Source: Brachyhypopomus gauderio (Eukaryota > Chordata > Actinopteri > Gymnotiformes > Hypopomidae). Taken from it: DNA of 64,000 nucleotides. Under the pieces are notes generated by a model. The model saw only the letters and a program-made list of their open reading frames with translations. It was not told where the DNA came from and did not search any database. The position numbers and the translations under genes are program-made. Where the stretch lies: the NCBI RefSeq assembly GCF_052324685.1, contig NW_027506895.1, positions 878,596-942,595 on the forward strand. Reading direction: 5' to 3'. Positions 26,448-54,785 of this stretch are shown here, piece by piece. The stretch's first letter is position 1, and each line of letters starts with the position of its first letter.

Positions 26448-27371
26448 CTAGTCCATGTACGAGGTATCCATTCCCTCAGTCTCGGGGTGCAACAGACGTA
26501 TAGCCAGCCGTTCGATGTCGTCTAGACTGAGCTGTCTAAGAGAGCGCTCATAATCCTGAAAGGGAGGGGTGGACAAAAAGGCATATCAGATGAACCTTTG
26601 ACGAGTCATCACTCCTGAGTGCAAGTTCAATACATTTCTTGCTAGAGTTTTTTTTCCATACCATAGCACAAGAAGTTGAATAGCTATTTTAAAAGATCAC
26701 CTTCACTATCTGCTCCTGAACTTTGGCAGCATCTGCAGGACTGAAGTGTTTGGCCAGGACACCGGACAGCAGCCGCCACACCTCGCTGCCCCCGCCGCCC
26801 TCCGCGCCCGAGGCGCCGCCGCGCTCCCCCGCGGGCCGCACCACCAGGTTGAGCTTGGCCTCGGGGCCGATGGAGTAGTCACTCAACCTGTACTCGTCTG
26901 AAAGCAAGACAGGAGAAGCCATGAAGGACAACGGTGGTGCCGGGCGTGTGTCGCCCCCACACGGCCGCGAGAAGAACCCCACCCGCTCCTACCTGCCAGG
27001 GCTTTCCCTTTGTACAGCAGCCGCTGCTGGTCCGGCGGGATGTTCAGGCGCTCGAACACCAGTTCCTTCACCGTCGACACCTTCTCGTTCTCGGTAACCT
27101 GTAACGACGAGAGCCGTGACCCCCCCAAACACATTATCCGACATTTCTGGCGTTCGTTCGCCTCAGAACGACGGAATCTCACGCGCAAAAACGTCGCGTG
27201 AACGTCCGTCGCGTGAAGGATACGTGAAGCTAACTAGTTAGCTAAGCTAACGACAACGGCGGAGAAGCCGCCGTTATAACGCTACCTCTTCCCTCGCGGA
27301 TTAAGCGAGGCGGTTCGTCTCACCTGTACGTTACATTCTTTCCCCTGAAGCGGCTTCACGGTGAGGATCAT
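26448..27371 (-). CDS. ubl4a: Ubiquitin-like protein 4A (Get5/GDX family)
   Basis: Component of the BAG6-UBL4A-GET4 complex that hands tail-anchored membrane proteins to the targeting machinery in the cytosol. Four coding exons (minus), 27324-27371, 26993-27098, 26701-26897 and 26448-26555, join to 152 residues, close to the mammalian 157. Residues 1-75 or so form the ubiquitin fold, from MILTVKPLQGKECNV through QQRLLYKGKALAD to LSDYSIGPEAKLNLVVRP. The C-terminal block DYERSLRQLSLDDIERLA is the conserved domain that binds BAG6. Between them is an unusual Gly/Ser/Ala linker (GERGGASGAEGGGGSE) encoded by extremely GC-rich DNA. The start codon is the first ATG in frame with the ubiquitin fold. 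All introns are GT-AG. Confidence 0.95.
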
Positions 27372-27540
27372 ACTGACATTTGTTTTTTAAAACAAAAACG
27401 ACGGCACGACAAAAGAAATCATCAAACAGGATTCTTCAACATTAGCTCCCGATGTTTCCCACGGATGTGACGTCGTGGATTCGCACGGAAATGACGTCGA
27501 AGGAACGCAACGAACCACCGTAACAGCCTTAAGTGTCGCG
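27372..27540 (-). promoter_or_regulatory. Probable ubl4a promoter
   Basis: CpG-rich sequence just upstream (minus strand) of the ubl4a start codon. It contains two CRE-like gacgtc cores near 27469 and 27493 and no obvious TATA box. It is bounded on the far side by the PIF/Harbinger insertion. Assignment rests on position and composition. Confidence 0.45.
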
Positions 27541-27785
27541 CCCACGTTCCCGTTGACGAAATAAACAAATAAAATATCTGGGGGGGTATTCCAAGAAGCG
27601 GGTTTAACAAACTCTAAACTTAACCCTGAACTCGGAGTTGTCTTACCCCGATCTGATATACTCAGAGTTTTCGGTTCCAAAACGGCGGATCGGAATTAAA
27701 GTAATCAGGGTCGCTCAACTCTGAGTAGGTTCTGGGTTGACCCAGACAGAAGCGCGTTCACGCGTAACTATGAAAGGCATTCTTA

Positions 27786-28170
27786 ATGGAACGCAGATTA
27801 ATAGGATTTATCATGGACTTAAACGCGAAAATCAGCCGAACATCGTATTTCACACCACTGTTGCTTGAAGTATTAATGACTGCGTATGCAGAATATTTAG
27901 ATATTATTAAACGTAAATGTAATACTGCGGTAGCTGCTAGAGAAAGGCAGTCAGCATGTCAAAAAATTGCCAACAGAGTTAATGCGTGAGTGAAAATGAT
28001 ATTTTTATATTTAGCAGAAGGGTGCGATTATATTATTTTCTCCACCTTTATAATACTGTATTGAGTTTTTAAATATTTTTTAATTGAACACTTACTAATT
28101 CCAGGTCTAATCTGAGTGGTGTGAAACACACATGGCATCAGATAAAAATGAAGTATAAGAATATTGTACA
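27786..28170 (+). pseudogene. Harbinger Myb/SANT-like DNA-binding protein fragment
   Basis: The reading frame FTPLLLEVLMTAYAEYLDII continues to RQSACQKIANRVNA, then a likely intron with a gtgagt donor near 27988. After that comes a second exon near 28104-28170 reading SNLSGVKHTWHQIKMKYKNI. This is the trihelix-type partner protein that accompanies the transposase in PIF/Harbinger elements. The reading stops soon after, so the copy looks incomplete. Confidence 0.65.
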
Positions 28171-28289
28171 AAGTGGTATGGCTGTACATAACTATATCTT
28201 ATATTTATTTACAGGAAAAATGAAATAATGAAACATAACAGTGAATTTGACTGTAATGTATATTAAAAGGTTACAGGGTGGATGGTGGG

Positions 28290-28705
28290 GTGGGTGGTGG
28301 GGTGGGTGGTGGTGGTGCATGATTTAATGTGGAAAGCAGTGATTGCAGATGGAGTCTCTGACAACTCCACCATCTCTGTTGTCACCCACATGCATGTAAG
28401 GTTCCTCGTCTGTGGGCATGTCAGAGATGGTAGGCTGTCGCTCTTCCTGGATGGTTGCAATGTTGTGTAATACCACATATGCCATTATTATGTGGCACGC
28501 CCTATCAGGGGTTACTCTGAGCCCCTTCAGGCACTGGAACCTGGCCTCGAGGATTCCTAGGGTCATTTAAATTCTTGCCCTGGTTTTGCTGTGGGCCTGA
28601 TTGTAGCGGGACTGTGGTCCAGGTGCAGGATCTGAATAGGGAGTCATAAGGTAGGCCTATAGGACCGGCAGGGATACCCTCTGTCTCCATGAAGGAGGCC
28701 GTCAT
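28290..28705 (-). pseudogene. Harbinger transposase, C-terminal fragment
   Basis: The minus-strand frame with LKGLRVTPDRACHIIMAYVV then LHNIATIQEE matches the conserved C-terminus of HARBI1-like nucleases (the typical family wording is 'A..I..ACAVLHNI'). A frameshift separates this part from the adjoining minus-strand frame at 28505-28705. Confidence 0.65.
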
Positions 28706-28981
28706 GTCCTATAATCACATCTAGGGTTTGCAATGATTTAACTATTACACTGTATGTGAACAACTAGCAAAACTACCGCAGGCCTACTCTGTTCAGATTT
28801 GTTGTACAGTGTGGAATCATACATGGATCCTGGCCATCTGGCTTCAACATTTGTGATGAGGTGGGAAGCATCACATATGATCTTGATAGGAAGAACGGTC
28901 AGTTACAATAGCTACGTTATTTTTGTTACCATTAAAGATAAGTACATTATTCATTAAGGATTATAAAGGTTAGTACCTGTA

Positions 28982-30589
<1,608 letters not shown>

Positions 30590-30639
30590 TACATTAATGC
30601 TATGGATGAATATTCATGTTCTAATGGTGCTGGAATAGG

Positions 30640-30990
30640 TAGCATATGTAGGTTCCATCAATACAGCCAATCACTCTAGGATTGTAAAATGTAAATGGAA
30701 TTTACATTAAAATGTAAATGGAATGAAGTTCGTTATATATTGCCTCTCCTTTGCTTAATTTCTTTATTGTCCGTGTGAATTAAAGACAAACCAATGATGC
30801 TGTGGAATTCCTCTTTGATGTCCATAACTGGCTTAAGCCCAGGAAACACCACAAAACCGGGCACTAGTCATTTTGATGCCGGACATAGTTTTCGGACAGA
30901 CCGACATACAGTAGCTTTGCTGACAGATTCCGCATCTCCTACACTATAAAGAAAACTTCCACTAGCAAAAAACGAAGACCGATATATAAC
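30640..30990 (-). pseudogene. Harbinger transposase, N-terminal/central fragment
   Basis: On the minus strand the words NPRVIGCIDGTY (near 30640-30680) and an upstream segment resembling the SVSKATVCR helix of HARBI1-type nucleases are readable, with breaks. The aspartate of CIDGT is the first catalytic acid of the family. This piece was joined to the 28.3-28.7 kb piece before the Tc1 insertion. Confidence 0.55.
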
Positions 30991-31430
30991 AATCTGGAGA
31001 GAATTTAGGGCTGATCCGCGATGTGTAATAGTTGAAATGTTATTATAATAATAAAGTTATTGATGTAAATAATGGATTGTGCTGAAAACGATAACGTACA
31101 TTAAAAAAATAATCCGAAAATGATAGTAGGCCTATGTCTATTCGGGGTTTTATAAGGCGTTCCCGACGAAGAACTCAGCGAATAAACTGAGTTTCAATAT
31201 CCACATGATCTTCGAGGAAAGGACACGTCATGATGACGTGTTTGTAACTCTGGTTCAGGTCCAAGTTAACCTGCCAGCGAGCAGGTTAGCTTCAGAGCAT
31301 AAGTTGCTATAGTAACTGACTCCGGTTCTCTCTAAGCTCGGTTTCTGGAACGGAAAATCTCGAGTTTCCGCGAACTCTGAGTTAACTTACCCGGGTTTTC
31401 TCGCTTAACCCGCTTCTTGGAACACCCCCC

Positions 31431-34028
31431 TGGACTCATCAACTCTGCTTTGCGCGAATATAAGGTGTTCTGTCGAATTTTCCTACCTTATCGATATTTC
31501 CTATCGTGTCGGAGGGCATCGCGTATTTGTAGACGTATATCTGTAGAGTTTGTTTACCTTATGGAAACGTCATAATGTTGCGCAAATCAGCGTTTAAAAG
31601 TTATTATAATCTTTAAAATAAAAGTTTTATTTTGCGTATTTGCGTATTACATGTATTGTAATTAATATTAATGCAAAGATTGTTTACATCTTTGTATGAA
31701 CATGTTTTTAGCCTGTGTGTCATTATAAACCAGCGTTAAGTTCACTAACACTATAGGTAGGAAATTTCGACAGCCTAAATTTCATTATAAAACATCATTA
31801 AGCCACCAAAATCATGACGTAATAGTGACTTGCGCATGCGCAGTAAGCCTAGGTAGGAATTTTCGACACTGGTGTGCGTTCAAATATGTCTTTTATATAA
31901 AAAACAGTGAATCTGCTAAACCTACCAGTAAGATTATTTGACCTTTTTTATTATCCTTTGAGCTATAGGCCAACCGGCCTAGGAAAAGTCCTACTGCTCA
32001 CGAGAGATATATTTGCCTTATATTTGCCAAATATATTTGCCTATATTTGCCATGAGAGATACATGCGTGCCTTACTGCTCACGGGAGACATATGTGTGTC
32101 CTACTGCTTACAAGATATACGTCTGTCTTACTACTCATGAGAGATATGTGTGTCCTACTGCTTACGAGAGATGTGTCCAGATGTTGTTTCAGATATGTAT
32201 TGGGCACATCCGTCAGTCACACAATTAATTCCCACATATACTTTTCTATTTCCATTCCGAATTCATCTTCCCATTTGCATTTGATAGCCTGTGTTGAAAT
32301 CTGTGACCCAGTAGTAGGCTACGTGCCTATTAAGAGTATGCAGTGCACACATGATGTCAAAGCTGAGCAGGTGTGACCTTACAAGGTCTTGAATTTCATT
32401 TGAAAATAGCTGAAAAAAATGTGACACCAAGTTTACTCCTTTCCTGGCATTCATTAAATGAGACATCTATCCTGTATGTGTACAGATCTCTAATGGAGTT
32501 TATACAGGTTTCTTTCTGCAGTATAAATACAATATTTAAATTATAGCAGGAGGAAATGCAGTTCTCACATGTCTCACAAGTATTTGGGCTTTCTTTGCCA
32601 TGACATGTTGAGATTTGCTGCCCAATAACTTAAAATTAGCTAAACCAAAAGTGCCTTCAGGTTTGGGTTTGCATTAGATGCTTGAAATAACCATTAATAA
32701 TAACTGCTTTATAACCTTTGCTCATTCTTCTCATGCCCACCATTAACGTTGCTTTACCGCCTACTTCCATCCTAATCGTCTGTATCCATCAGATCATAAA
32801 GCCTTTTGGGTCAAGTGAACTTTATTTAAGCTGAATTAAATGTCTCCTGATTAAGCAGAAGACATTTAAAATAATTGCATAAAGAACCATTAGTTGGGGA
32901 AACATTGTTTTTATTAAATGAAAACCAATGATAAGTGATGAATGATGATGGTGATGATAATGAATGATGACATATGGAGCTCTTTTTAACACCGGTTGAT
33001 TTTTTTTACATGTTGTCCCAATGACCAATTTTTAAACCTTGATTTGAAATATTGATTCATTTCTCAATATAAAAAAATAAAAAGTAAGCAATCAATAATG
33101 TTCTAAATCTCTATAAACAGTGGTAGACCAGAAAAACAAAGTAATGGCTTTTGTGCAACAACATCTACTAGCTACAGACACGACAGTTAAGTTAATTGCA
33201 ATTATCAGAGTAATAATGTCATGAATGGAGCCACTCCTTCTGTCAGTCCTGTCCATGTCTTCTGTTGTTCCTCACCTTCTTGTTAGATCTGTGATTACCC
33301 CCTTGCTTTGCTCTCAGCTGTTTCTGATTTAGATTTGATTTGTTTGGTACTTATACTCCCAGTGTTTCGGTCCCCCTTTGTAAGTCAATGTGTTAGTGAT
33401 CCCCTGGTTAATAGTAGTCCTGGTCTGTAAGTGCTTCCTGTGTTTCTAGTTCTTGTATTTATTATATTATCTGTCTTTTGTTATCCGAGTTATCCTGTCT
33501 GGTTGTTGGTTTCTTGTTTTGTTGTAGATTAATTTGAATTTGTTATGCCTAACCGTTCCCGTACCCTCTGGGTACGGGTCTGGCTGGAGGAGGCTACTTG
33601 TGTTAGTCATGTCAACACCCCAGTTTCAGAATTGATCAAATATCGAAAAACACGTGTCTCTCATAAAGATGCTTATAAAAAAGTGTGTTCGATTTTACAA
33701 AGTTACAGAGCAATGTGAATGCATTGACAAAAGAGCTGATCTTCAAAGATCCAAGCAGATAAGATTCAATCTTCCAATAAACTTTATGGTGTCCAACCAT
33801 ATCAACTGATCCTGTTGAATAGAAAAAATAATAAATAAAAGACATTTAAAACATTTTAGAAACATCTTTGAAAAACATTGTTACTTAAAAGTTGTAAATA
33901 AACTTTTTTTCTTATATATAAGTCGACCTGTGAACTATGAAAGATTATGTTAATTCTATCAAGAGTATAAAGTAATGCAAATTTGCCTTTGTATATATTA
34001 CACCAGTACTTACCCTGTGCATAGTAGT
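31431..34028. other. Intergenic stretch with imperfect repeats and b2m 3' UTR
   Basis: No gene is supported. Five imperfect copies of a roughly 35-bp unit (words cctactgctcacgagagata, gtgtgtcctactgcttac) lie at about 31985-32175. On the minus strand the b2m transcript probably continues: a donor follows the stop codon near 34014, and a possible untranslated exon starts at an acceptor near 33811, with an AATAAA candidate near 33458. A T-rich stretch at 33230-33600 looks like the end of an unclassified repeat. Confidence 0.45.
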
Positions 34029-36302
34029 TTACATGTCGGGTTCTAGAAAGAAAGCAAAAAACAAAATCACCTTCAGATTTATGACATCATAATTTCCCAG
34101 GTAAGAACAGGTAACGTGCAGGTAGCCCAGACACCATCACTCAGACTCTCACCCCAGGTGTAGACCTTCTCCTCCGTCATGTGACGCACTTTGCAGGTGT
34201 ACGTGTCCCCCTGACTGGGCTTGAATTTTGCACTCTTGGTCAGGTGGAACTGCCAGCCCTGCTCGAACGCCAGGTCTGTCTGCTTGTACTCTTTAATGAC
34301 CTGCCCGTTCTTCAAGAGGTCAATGTTGATATCTGGCGGATGGAAGCCGCTCACATGGCAGATCAGTACGTTGTCTTTGCCAAACTCTCCAGGGTTTCGG
34401 CTGTAGACCTGGACTTTGGGGGAGGCTAGTGATGGACACATTTAAATACATGTTAAATGAAGAGCAAAACGGAACACAGGTTTTTTGCAAACAACTTACT
34501 TTGTTGGAGAAAACCAAAAAATATGGTTTTGGCAGCATTCCTTCATTATTTTTGTCACATGTTAAAATAAATGTTTAGAACTCTTCTTTGATGGGTTACT
34601 GCTTGTGTTAAGTTCTTTGGAGAACATGTGAGATGCCTACACTGGTTATATAGAGTCCTGCCTGTCTGACAGAAGGATGGAAGTGATTTTTGTTATTTTT
34701 GCCAAATATAAGAGTTTGTCTCAGTCCAGTTTGCACAGCTCTAAGCAGTTAGCTGAAAACATCAAGAGGTCAACAAAAGTAAGATCATGAGATTGGTTCA
34801 GATCACTGAGAAGCTTTGTTTGTTAATGATCTAAATGGTTAAACAAGATGTTTTTTATGTTTGTTTTCATGCATCAGTTTAATCTAGCTGTCGATCTATT
34901 AAAAACATTAACTAATTGCACAATTTGCTGTGCTTAAACACGATTAATCACATTTTTCCTTCATAAGACTGATGCTTTTAGTAATAGATATTTCAATGTA
35001 AAATACAATCAATATAAGATCAACACAATGTAATTATATTCATATTCAGATATGTTTGTTTAATTTAATCTTTTTTCAACTTTTAGATTATCTCTTGTGA
35101 ACTGTGCTAGTTGAATTTCAGACAAAATCAATATCAACTGTGCAAAATATTAAGAACAAGAAATTCTTATATGTTTTTCTCTATACAGTAACAACTCAGC
35201 TTAGTTCTCCTTTATATTCAGCTAGTTACTGAGTCAGACCAGATTCTTCACATTATCAGGGGATAAAGCAGCTCTCTTCTATTGAATGATGGCCTGAAAG
35301 TGAACAACCTTCCACGGGAAGTAAACGCCCAGCTGCGTTAATTGCGATATATATTTTTGAACGCGTTAAATATTTCAAATTAATCATTACAATTAGCACG
35401 TTAATATTGACAGCACTAGTTTAATTACAATATCAGTTTATTTACAAATGATAGTTTATTGACATTTCTGTAACGCCAGCACTAGCTCTGCTCTGACCCG
35501 TTGCCCGACTACATGTTTATTATCGTTTATCTCTGATAAGTCCAGTATGGAGGTGAGGAGATATAAAACTGGAATCTAGAGACGTCTCATAACCTTAAGT
35601 AAAAAGTTAGGTTAAATAATGTTTATCTTATTAAATAAAAATTAAACAACCTACTAAACTACATTATTTCTTTAGTCTTTACATTAAAGCAAAACCATGC
35701 TTTTTCTATATAGTTTTAGTTATTTATACGATTATATTATTTGTATTTTCCAAATACTGTGGATCTGAAAACAAAATTACATTTGTCCCATATAAAGTAA
35801 GAAATCTGTCTAAAACGTAGGTCTGTTCTTTGTGCATAGACTTCAAACATGGTAGAGCTAGACGACCCTGTCCGCAACGCTTAAAGTGAAAGTAAAAACG
35901 GTAGGGGATTACCAGCAACGTCGCCTGTAAAAATAATAAACAAACCAAAAACTAAGTAATAAATAGTAATACGCATTTACAAAACGATTACATTTCGTGG
36001 CTCTACGTTAGTTATACAACGTTTTCATGTGGCTTTCATTACCAATTTATCTGCGATAAGAACGAGATAAGTAACGAGAAAAAAATATATATATAAAAAA
36101 TGTCGAAAACAAGACGATAATCTAACCAATCAGAAGAAACTGTAAATTATTAGAGAAGAACATGTATAATATAAGATAATCACACCAAATTAAAGGGAGG
36201 ACCGGGCAGACACTGCGCCACAGGCCTGGCGTACTTACACTGTTTGGCCAGGGAAACTGCGCTCAGGACGGCGAGCACGACCAAACCCAGTAACGTGCGC
36301 AT
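34029..36302 (-). CDS. b2m: Beta-2-microglobulin
   Basis: Light chain of MHC class I molecules, secreted into the ER and displayed on the cell surface with the heavy chain. Coding exons (minus) 36239-36302, 34153-34425 and 34029-34042 join to 116 residues. The first exon encodes a signal peptide, MRTLLGLVVLAVLSAVSLAK. The second encodes the single C1-set immunoglobulin domain: SPKVQVYSRNPGEFGK, the first cysteine in LICHVSGFHPPDI, TDLAFEQGWQFHLT, and the second cysteine in YTCKVRHM. The last exon supplies only EPDM and the stop, the usual fish arrangement. Signal length, domain length and intron phases (1 and 1) match the family. Intron 1 contains an unrelated AT-rich repeat element. An ISRE-like site lies just upstream. 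Confidence 0.94.
34884..35419. mobile_element. AT-rich non-autonomous DNA element in b2m intron 1
   Basis: The termini are inverted: left CTAGCTGTCGATCTATTAA, right (reverse complement) CTAGTGCTGTCAATATTAA. Subterminal TTAATC/GATTAA words occur on both sides, including ACGATTAATCAC and GCGTTAATTGCG. No coding potential. I think this is a MITE but cannot assign a superfamily. Confidence 0.6.
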
Positions 36303-36480
36303 TATCCTCCCGCAGTGCTGTACGACCGGTACCGAGAAATAAACACAGTAAAACCGCTTTTGTGATAGACGTCGGAGGTTTCCCAGAACCGTCCTGCTGT
36401 CCTCAAACACGGGGACGGAAATAAAGCGAAAGTACCGTACACACACTCATATACTCCGCCCTACTGTATTTTATAGCCAA
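36303..36480 (-). promoter_or_regulatory. b2m promoter with ISRE-like element
   Basis: About 120 bases upstream of the start codon, the minus strand reads ACTTTCGCTTTAT (36421-36433), close to the interferon-stimulated response element AGTTTCNNTTTC. Further upstream is a CCAAT motif (gccaatagg near 36475). Both are expected for interferon-inducible MHC class I light-chain promoters. Transcription start is not determined. Confidence 0.6.
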
Positions 36481-36814
36481 TAGGAAACGCCGGCGGCTTG
36501 TTGCTGCGCGAACATCGCGTCTGGCGGTTTTGCTCGCATGGAATTAGTTTATAAAAGACTCAGGATACATGACCCGACAATTAAATCTGAAAATTTGATA
36601 TTCAGTGGAGAGGTTAAATAGCTATTTTGCGATTAATCACATTATTTCTTCTTATTTCTAAATTATATCTTGATTTCGCAAACACGCACGCACAGGCACA
36701 GACAGACACACACACACACACACACAATTTAAAAAGAAGTGAATGTACAAATCACCAGCTTCCTAATCAACCTCAATTAGAGTAACAAGGAAAAATTACT
36801 AAACTATGATTTAA

Positions 36815-37725
36815 TACTGGTGTGGACAAAACTGGTGACTGGTGTGGACAAAACCACCTTGTAATCAACACCAGCAAAACAAAAGAGCTGCTGGTGCACT
36901 TTCGAAGGTCTAAGGCACACCCACCAAACAGCTGAGCATCCAGGGGCGGAACATAGAGACTGTTAATTCCTACAGATACCTGGGTGTCCACCTCAATAAC
37001 AAACTGGACTGGTCGGACAATACACAGGCCCTGTACAAGAAAGGCCAGAGTAGACTCTATCTGTTAAGAAGGCTTAGTTCCTTTGGAATACAGGGGTCTC
37101 TTCTGAACTATTTTTATGAGTCTGTGGTAGCATCTACAATTTTCTATGCGTTGTCTGCTGGGGCAGTAGTATTACTGCAACAGATAGGATAAAACTGGAC
37201 AAAATCATCAGAAAGGCGAGTTTCGTTCTGGGCTGCACACAGGACACAGGAAGCAGAGAGAAGATGATGACCAAGCTGTCATCTCTAAGGGAGAACAGAG
37301 ATCACCCACTGCATGAAACCGTGGCCGCACTTGGCAGCTCTTTCAGCAACAGACTTCTCCGTCCACGTTGTTCAAAGGAAAGACATCGTAGCTCGTTTCT
37401 TCCTTCTGCTGTCAGGCTATACAACAAGCACTGCCCCAAAACAAAACATAAACAATCATTGTAAATTATGTATACATTTTTCTTTTTCATAACTCAGTAT
37501 AATTTGACGGAACTTTGTGCAATATTCTAAAGAACTGCAATATTACCATATAAAGACTGTTTTATATTTTTTCATATTTTTTACATATTTTTCTTTACCC
37601 TTAATATATGCTCAAGTAACTTTGCGAAGTAATTTTTCTACCTCTTATTTTGTATGTTCTCTAAGCTCCTGTAACACCACAATTTCCGCATGTGGGATAA
37701 TAAAAGGCTATCTTATCTTAATAAT
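36815..37725 (+). mobile_element. 5'-truncated non-LTR retrotransposon (LINE)
   Basis: The plus strand carries the C-terminal end of a reverse transcriptase, broken by frameshifts. Readable words are SYRYLGVHLNNKLDW, SRLYLLRRLSSFGIQG and ERHRSSFLPSAVRLYN, the last part open at 37264-37464. This wording is typical of the CR1/L2/Rex1 group in fish. The copy ends in a short TATCTTATCTTA-like tail instead of poly(A), as in L2/Rex-type elements. It begins abruptly, which indicates 5' truncation at insertion. Confidence 0.8.
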
Positions 37726-38917
37726 GTAGGTCAGAATATGCTATTTTTAAAATTAACACTAGATGTCGCCATCTTTTCAAGTCGAACTCCTTTTCCCTTC
37801 GTCAAAACTTACATTTATTTTGCATAGTTAAAAGCTTAAAATAATGTTAAACAAAGAGAGAAACCTGTGAAGTTAAGAGACTAACCCGGAATATCAATGT
37901 ATTCTAAATGTTAGGTTTGAAGGGAAAATGATCACATTGCTGGTGTACTATGACGTACAATTAGTAACAAAAGTAATACTATAACCCTGTATGTCTCTAG
38001 CGCAACCTCTCTCTGGCTGATCCTCAGAGGAACCATACCTAATGTCCGCTATAGACAGCACGCTACAAAGGTGCATGTCGGTGTACAGTAGCCATAGGAA
38101 TCGAGATCATGCAGAATATTGTTCAGCATATACTTACTATATATTAGTTTATGTTGGCTGTGAATGTTATTTAAATCAATTATAGAACTCGTTTTCTATA
38201 GTGTGATAAGCGAACGACACTGCAGTTACTCTCTCTGTGTGTGTGTGTGTGTGTGTGTGTGCTTATATACTAAATCTCCATTCACACTCTTCTCACCGGA
38301 GCTCGCGAACCAACCGTCTGGTGACCGCACGCGTTTCTCATTTCTTTTACACACAAGACGCAATGTTATTTATTAATAAAGCTTTCAAATTCTAACGCTT
38401 CTGGATTTTCTCGTGTCGGTTTTCTGCGTTACACGAGGGAACGTCGGGCACCGTCGTGCAACACCTGGGTTCACTATAGGTAAGAGTTCGTTTTATCCCC
38501 CATGTCCGTGTCTTCATAAACTCAGCGATCGATATTATTATTGCCGTTGATATTCAGACATGGTTATTATTCTAAAGGACGGTAGGTAATCTTCGATATG
38601 ATTTTGTGTGAGAAATAGAGGTGAAATGTTATAGAATGATTCTATAACAAAAAATATTATATTCTAAAAAATACAAATATACAAAGCTGAAAAGCTGACT
38701 ACGATTTTTAATCTCTTTAAATCTCAATGTTTTCCACCATGTCCTGCACTAAGAACCTCTAATTTTCGTCACCTGGATATATGAAAAGTAATTACTGAGC
38801 TCCACCCCCTATCTCTCACACGCACACCCACCACAGAGAGTTTTCTATATATGTGAATACATTGCTTTTGCTGCGTTTGGCACATGTTCTCGGGTTCTTC
38901 TCGTCCACGCAGCTATC
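37726..38917 (+). other. Spacer and possible 5' region of the PKG-like gene
   Basis: Non-coding. A (GT)13 tract lies at 38236-38261, and an AATAAA near 38378 could end a transcript. A possible untranslated exon ends with the donor-like cactatag|gtaaga near 38479. A TATA-like ctatatatg at about 38846-38854 precedes the start codon by about 65 bases and is a candidate core promoter for the isoform beginning MGTLRDLQ. Confidence 0.4.
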
Positions 38918-54367
<15,450 letters not shown>

Positions 54368-54660
54368 TCGATCACTTGTCCAGATGTGGATTAGATGGAC
54401 AGATCCTAACGGATGTCTTGTGTATCACACTAAAAGTTTTAGTTCCTCTTCAGAAGTTTCGCACTATAAAATCCCAGTGCAGACTCAAGGTACCATAATG
54501 ACAAGGGAAATATTTTCTACCTGTAGAAAATTCATATTAAGCTTCAGTTAAATTGTCCCGTTTCTGATATTTGGGTTTTATCTGTATTTGACCCCTAAAG
54601 CTCGTTGATAAATGAATGTAAAATAAAGTTCATTCAATAAAACGGTGAAATTGTTTGCAA
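54368..54660 (+). other. 3' untranslated region of the PKG-like gene
   Basis: It follows the stop codon at 54365-54367. Two AATAAA signals at about 54622 and 54636 in T/A-rich context give a likely cleavage site near 54655, so the gene keeps an intact 3' end. Confidence 0.7.
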
Positions 54661-54785
54661 ATGTAAACGTTTGTGTTGCGTGTCTTTTAAATTTAAGACA
54701 TTTTGGATACGTCAGGGCGAAAAGCATGATATTTGTCTGATTGTGCGCGAAAAAAAGAGCTAATTCTAAATCCTACAGTGTAAAC

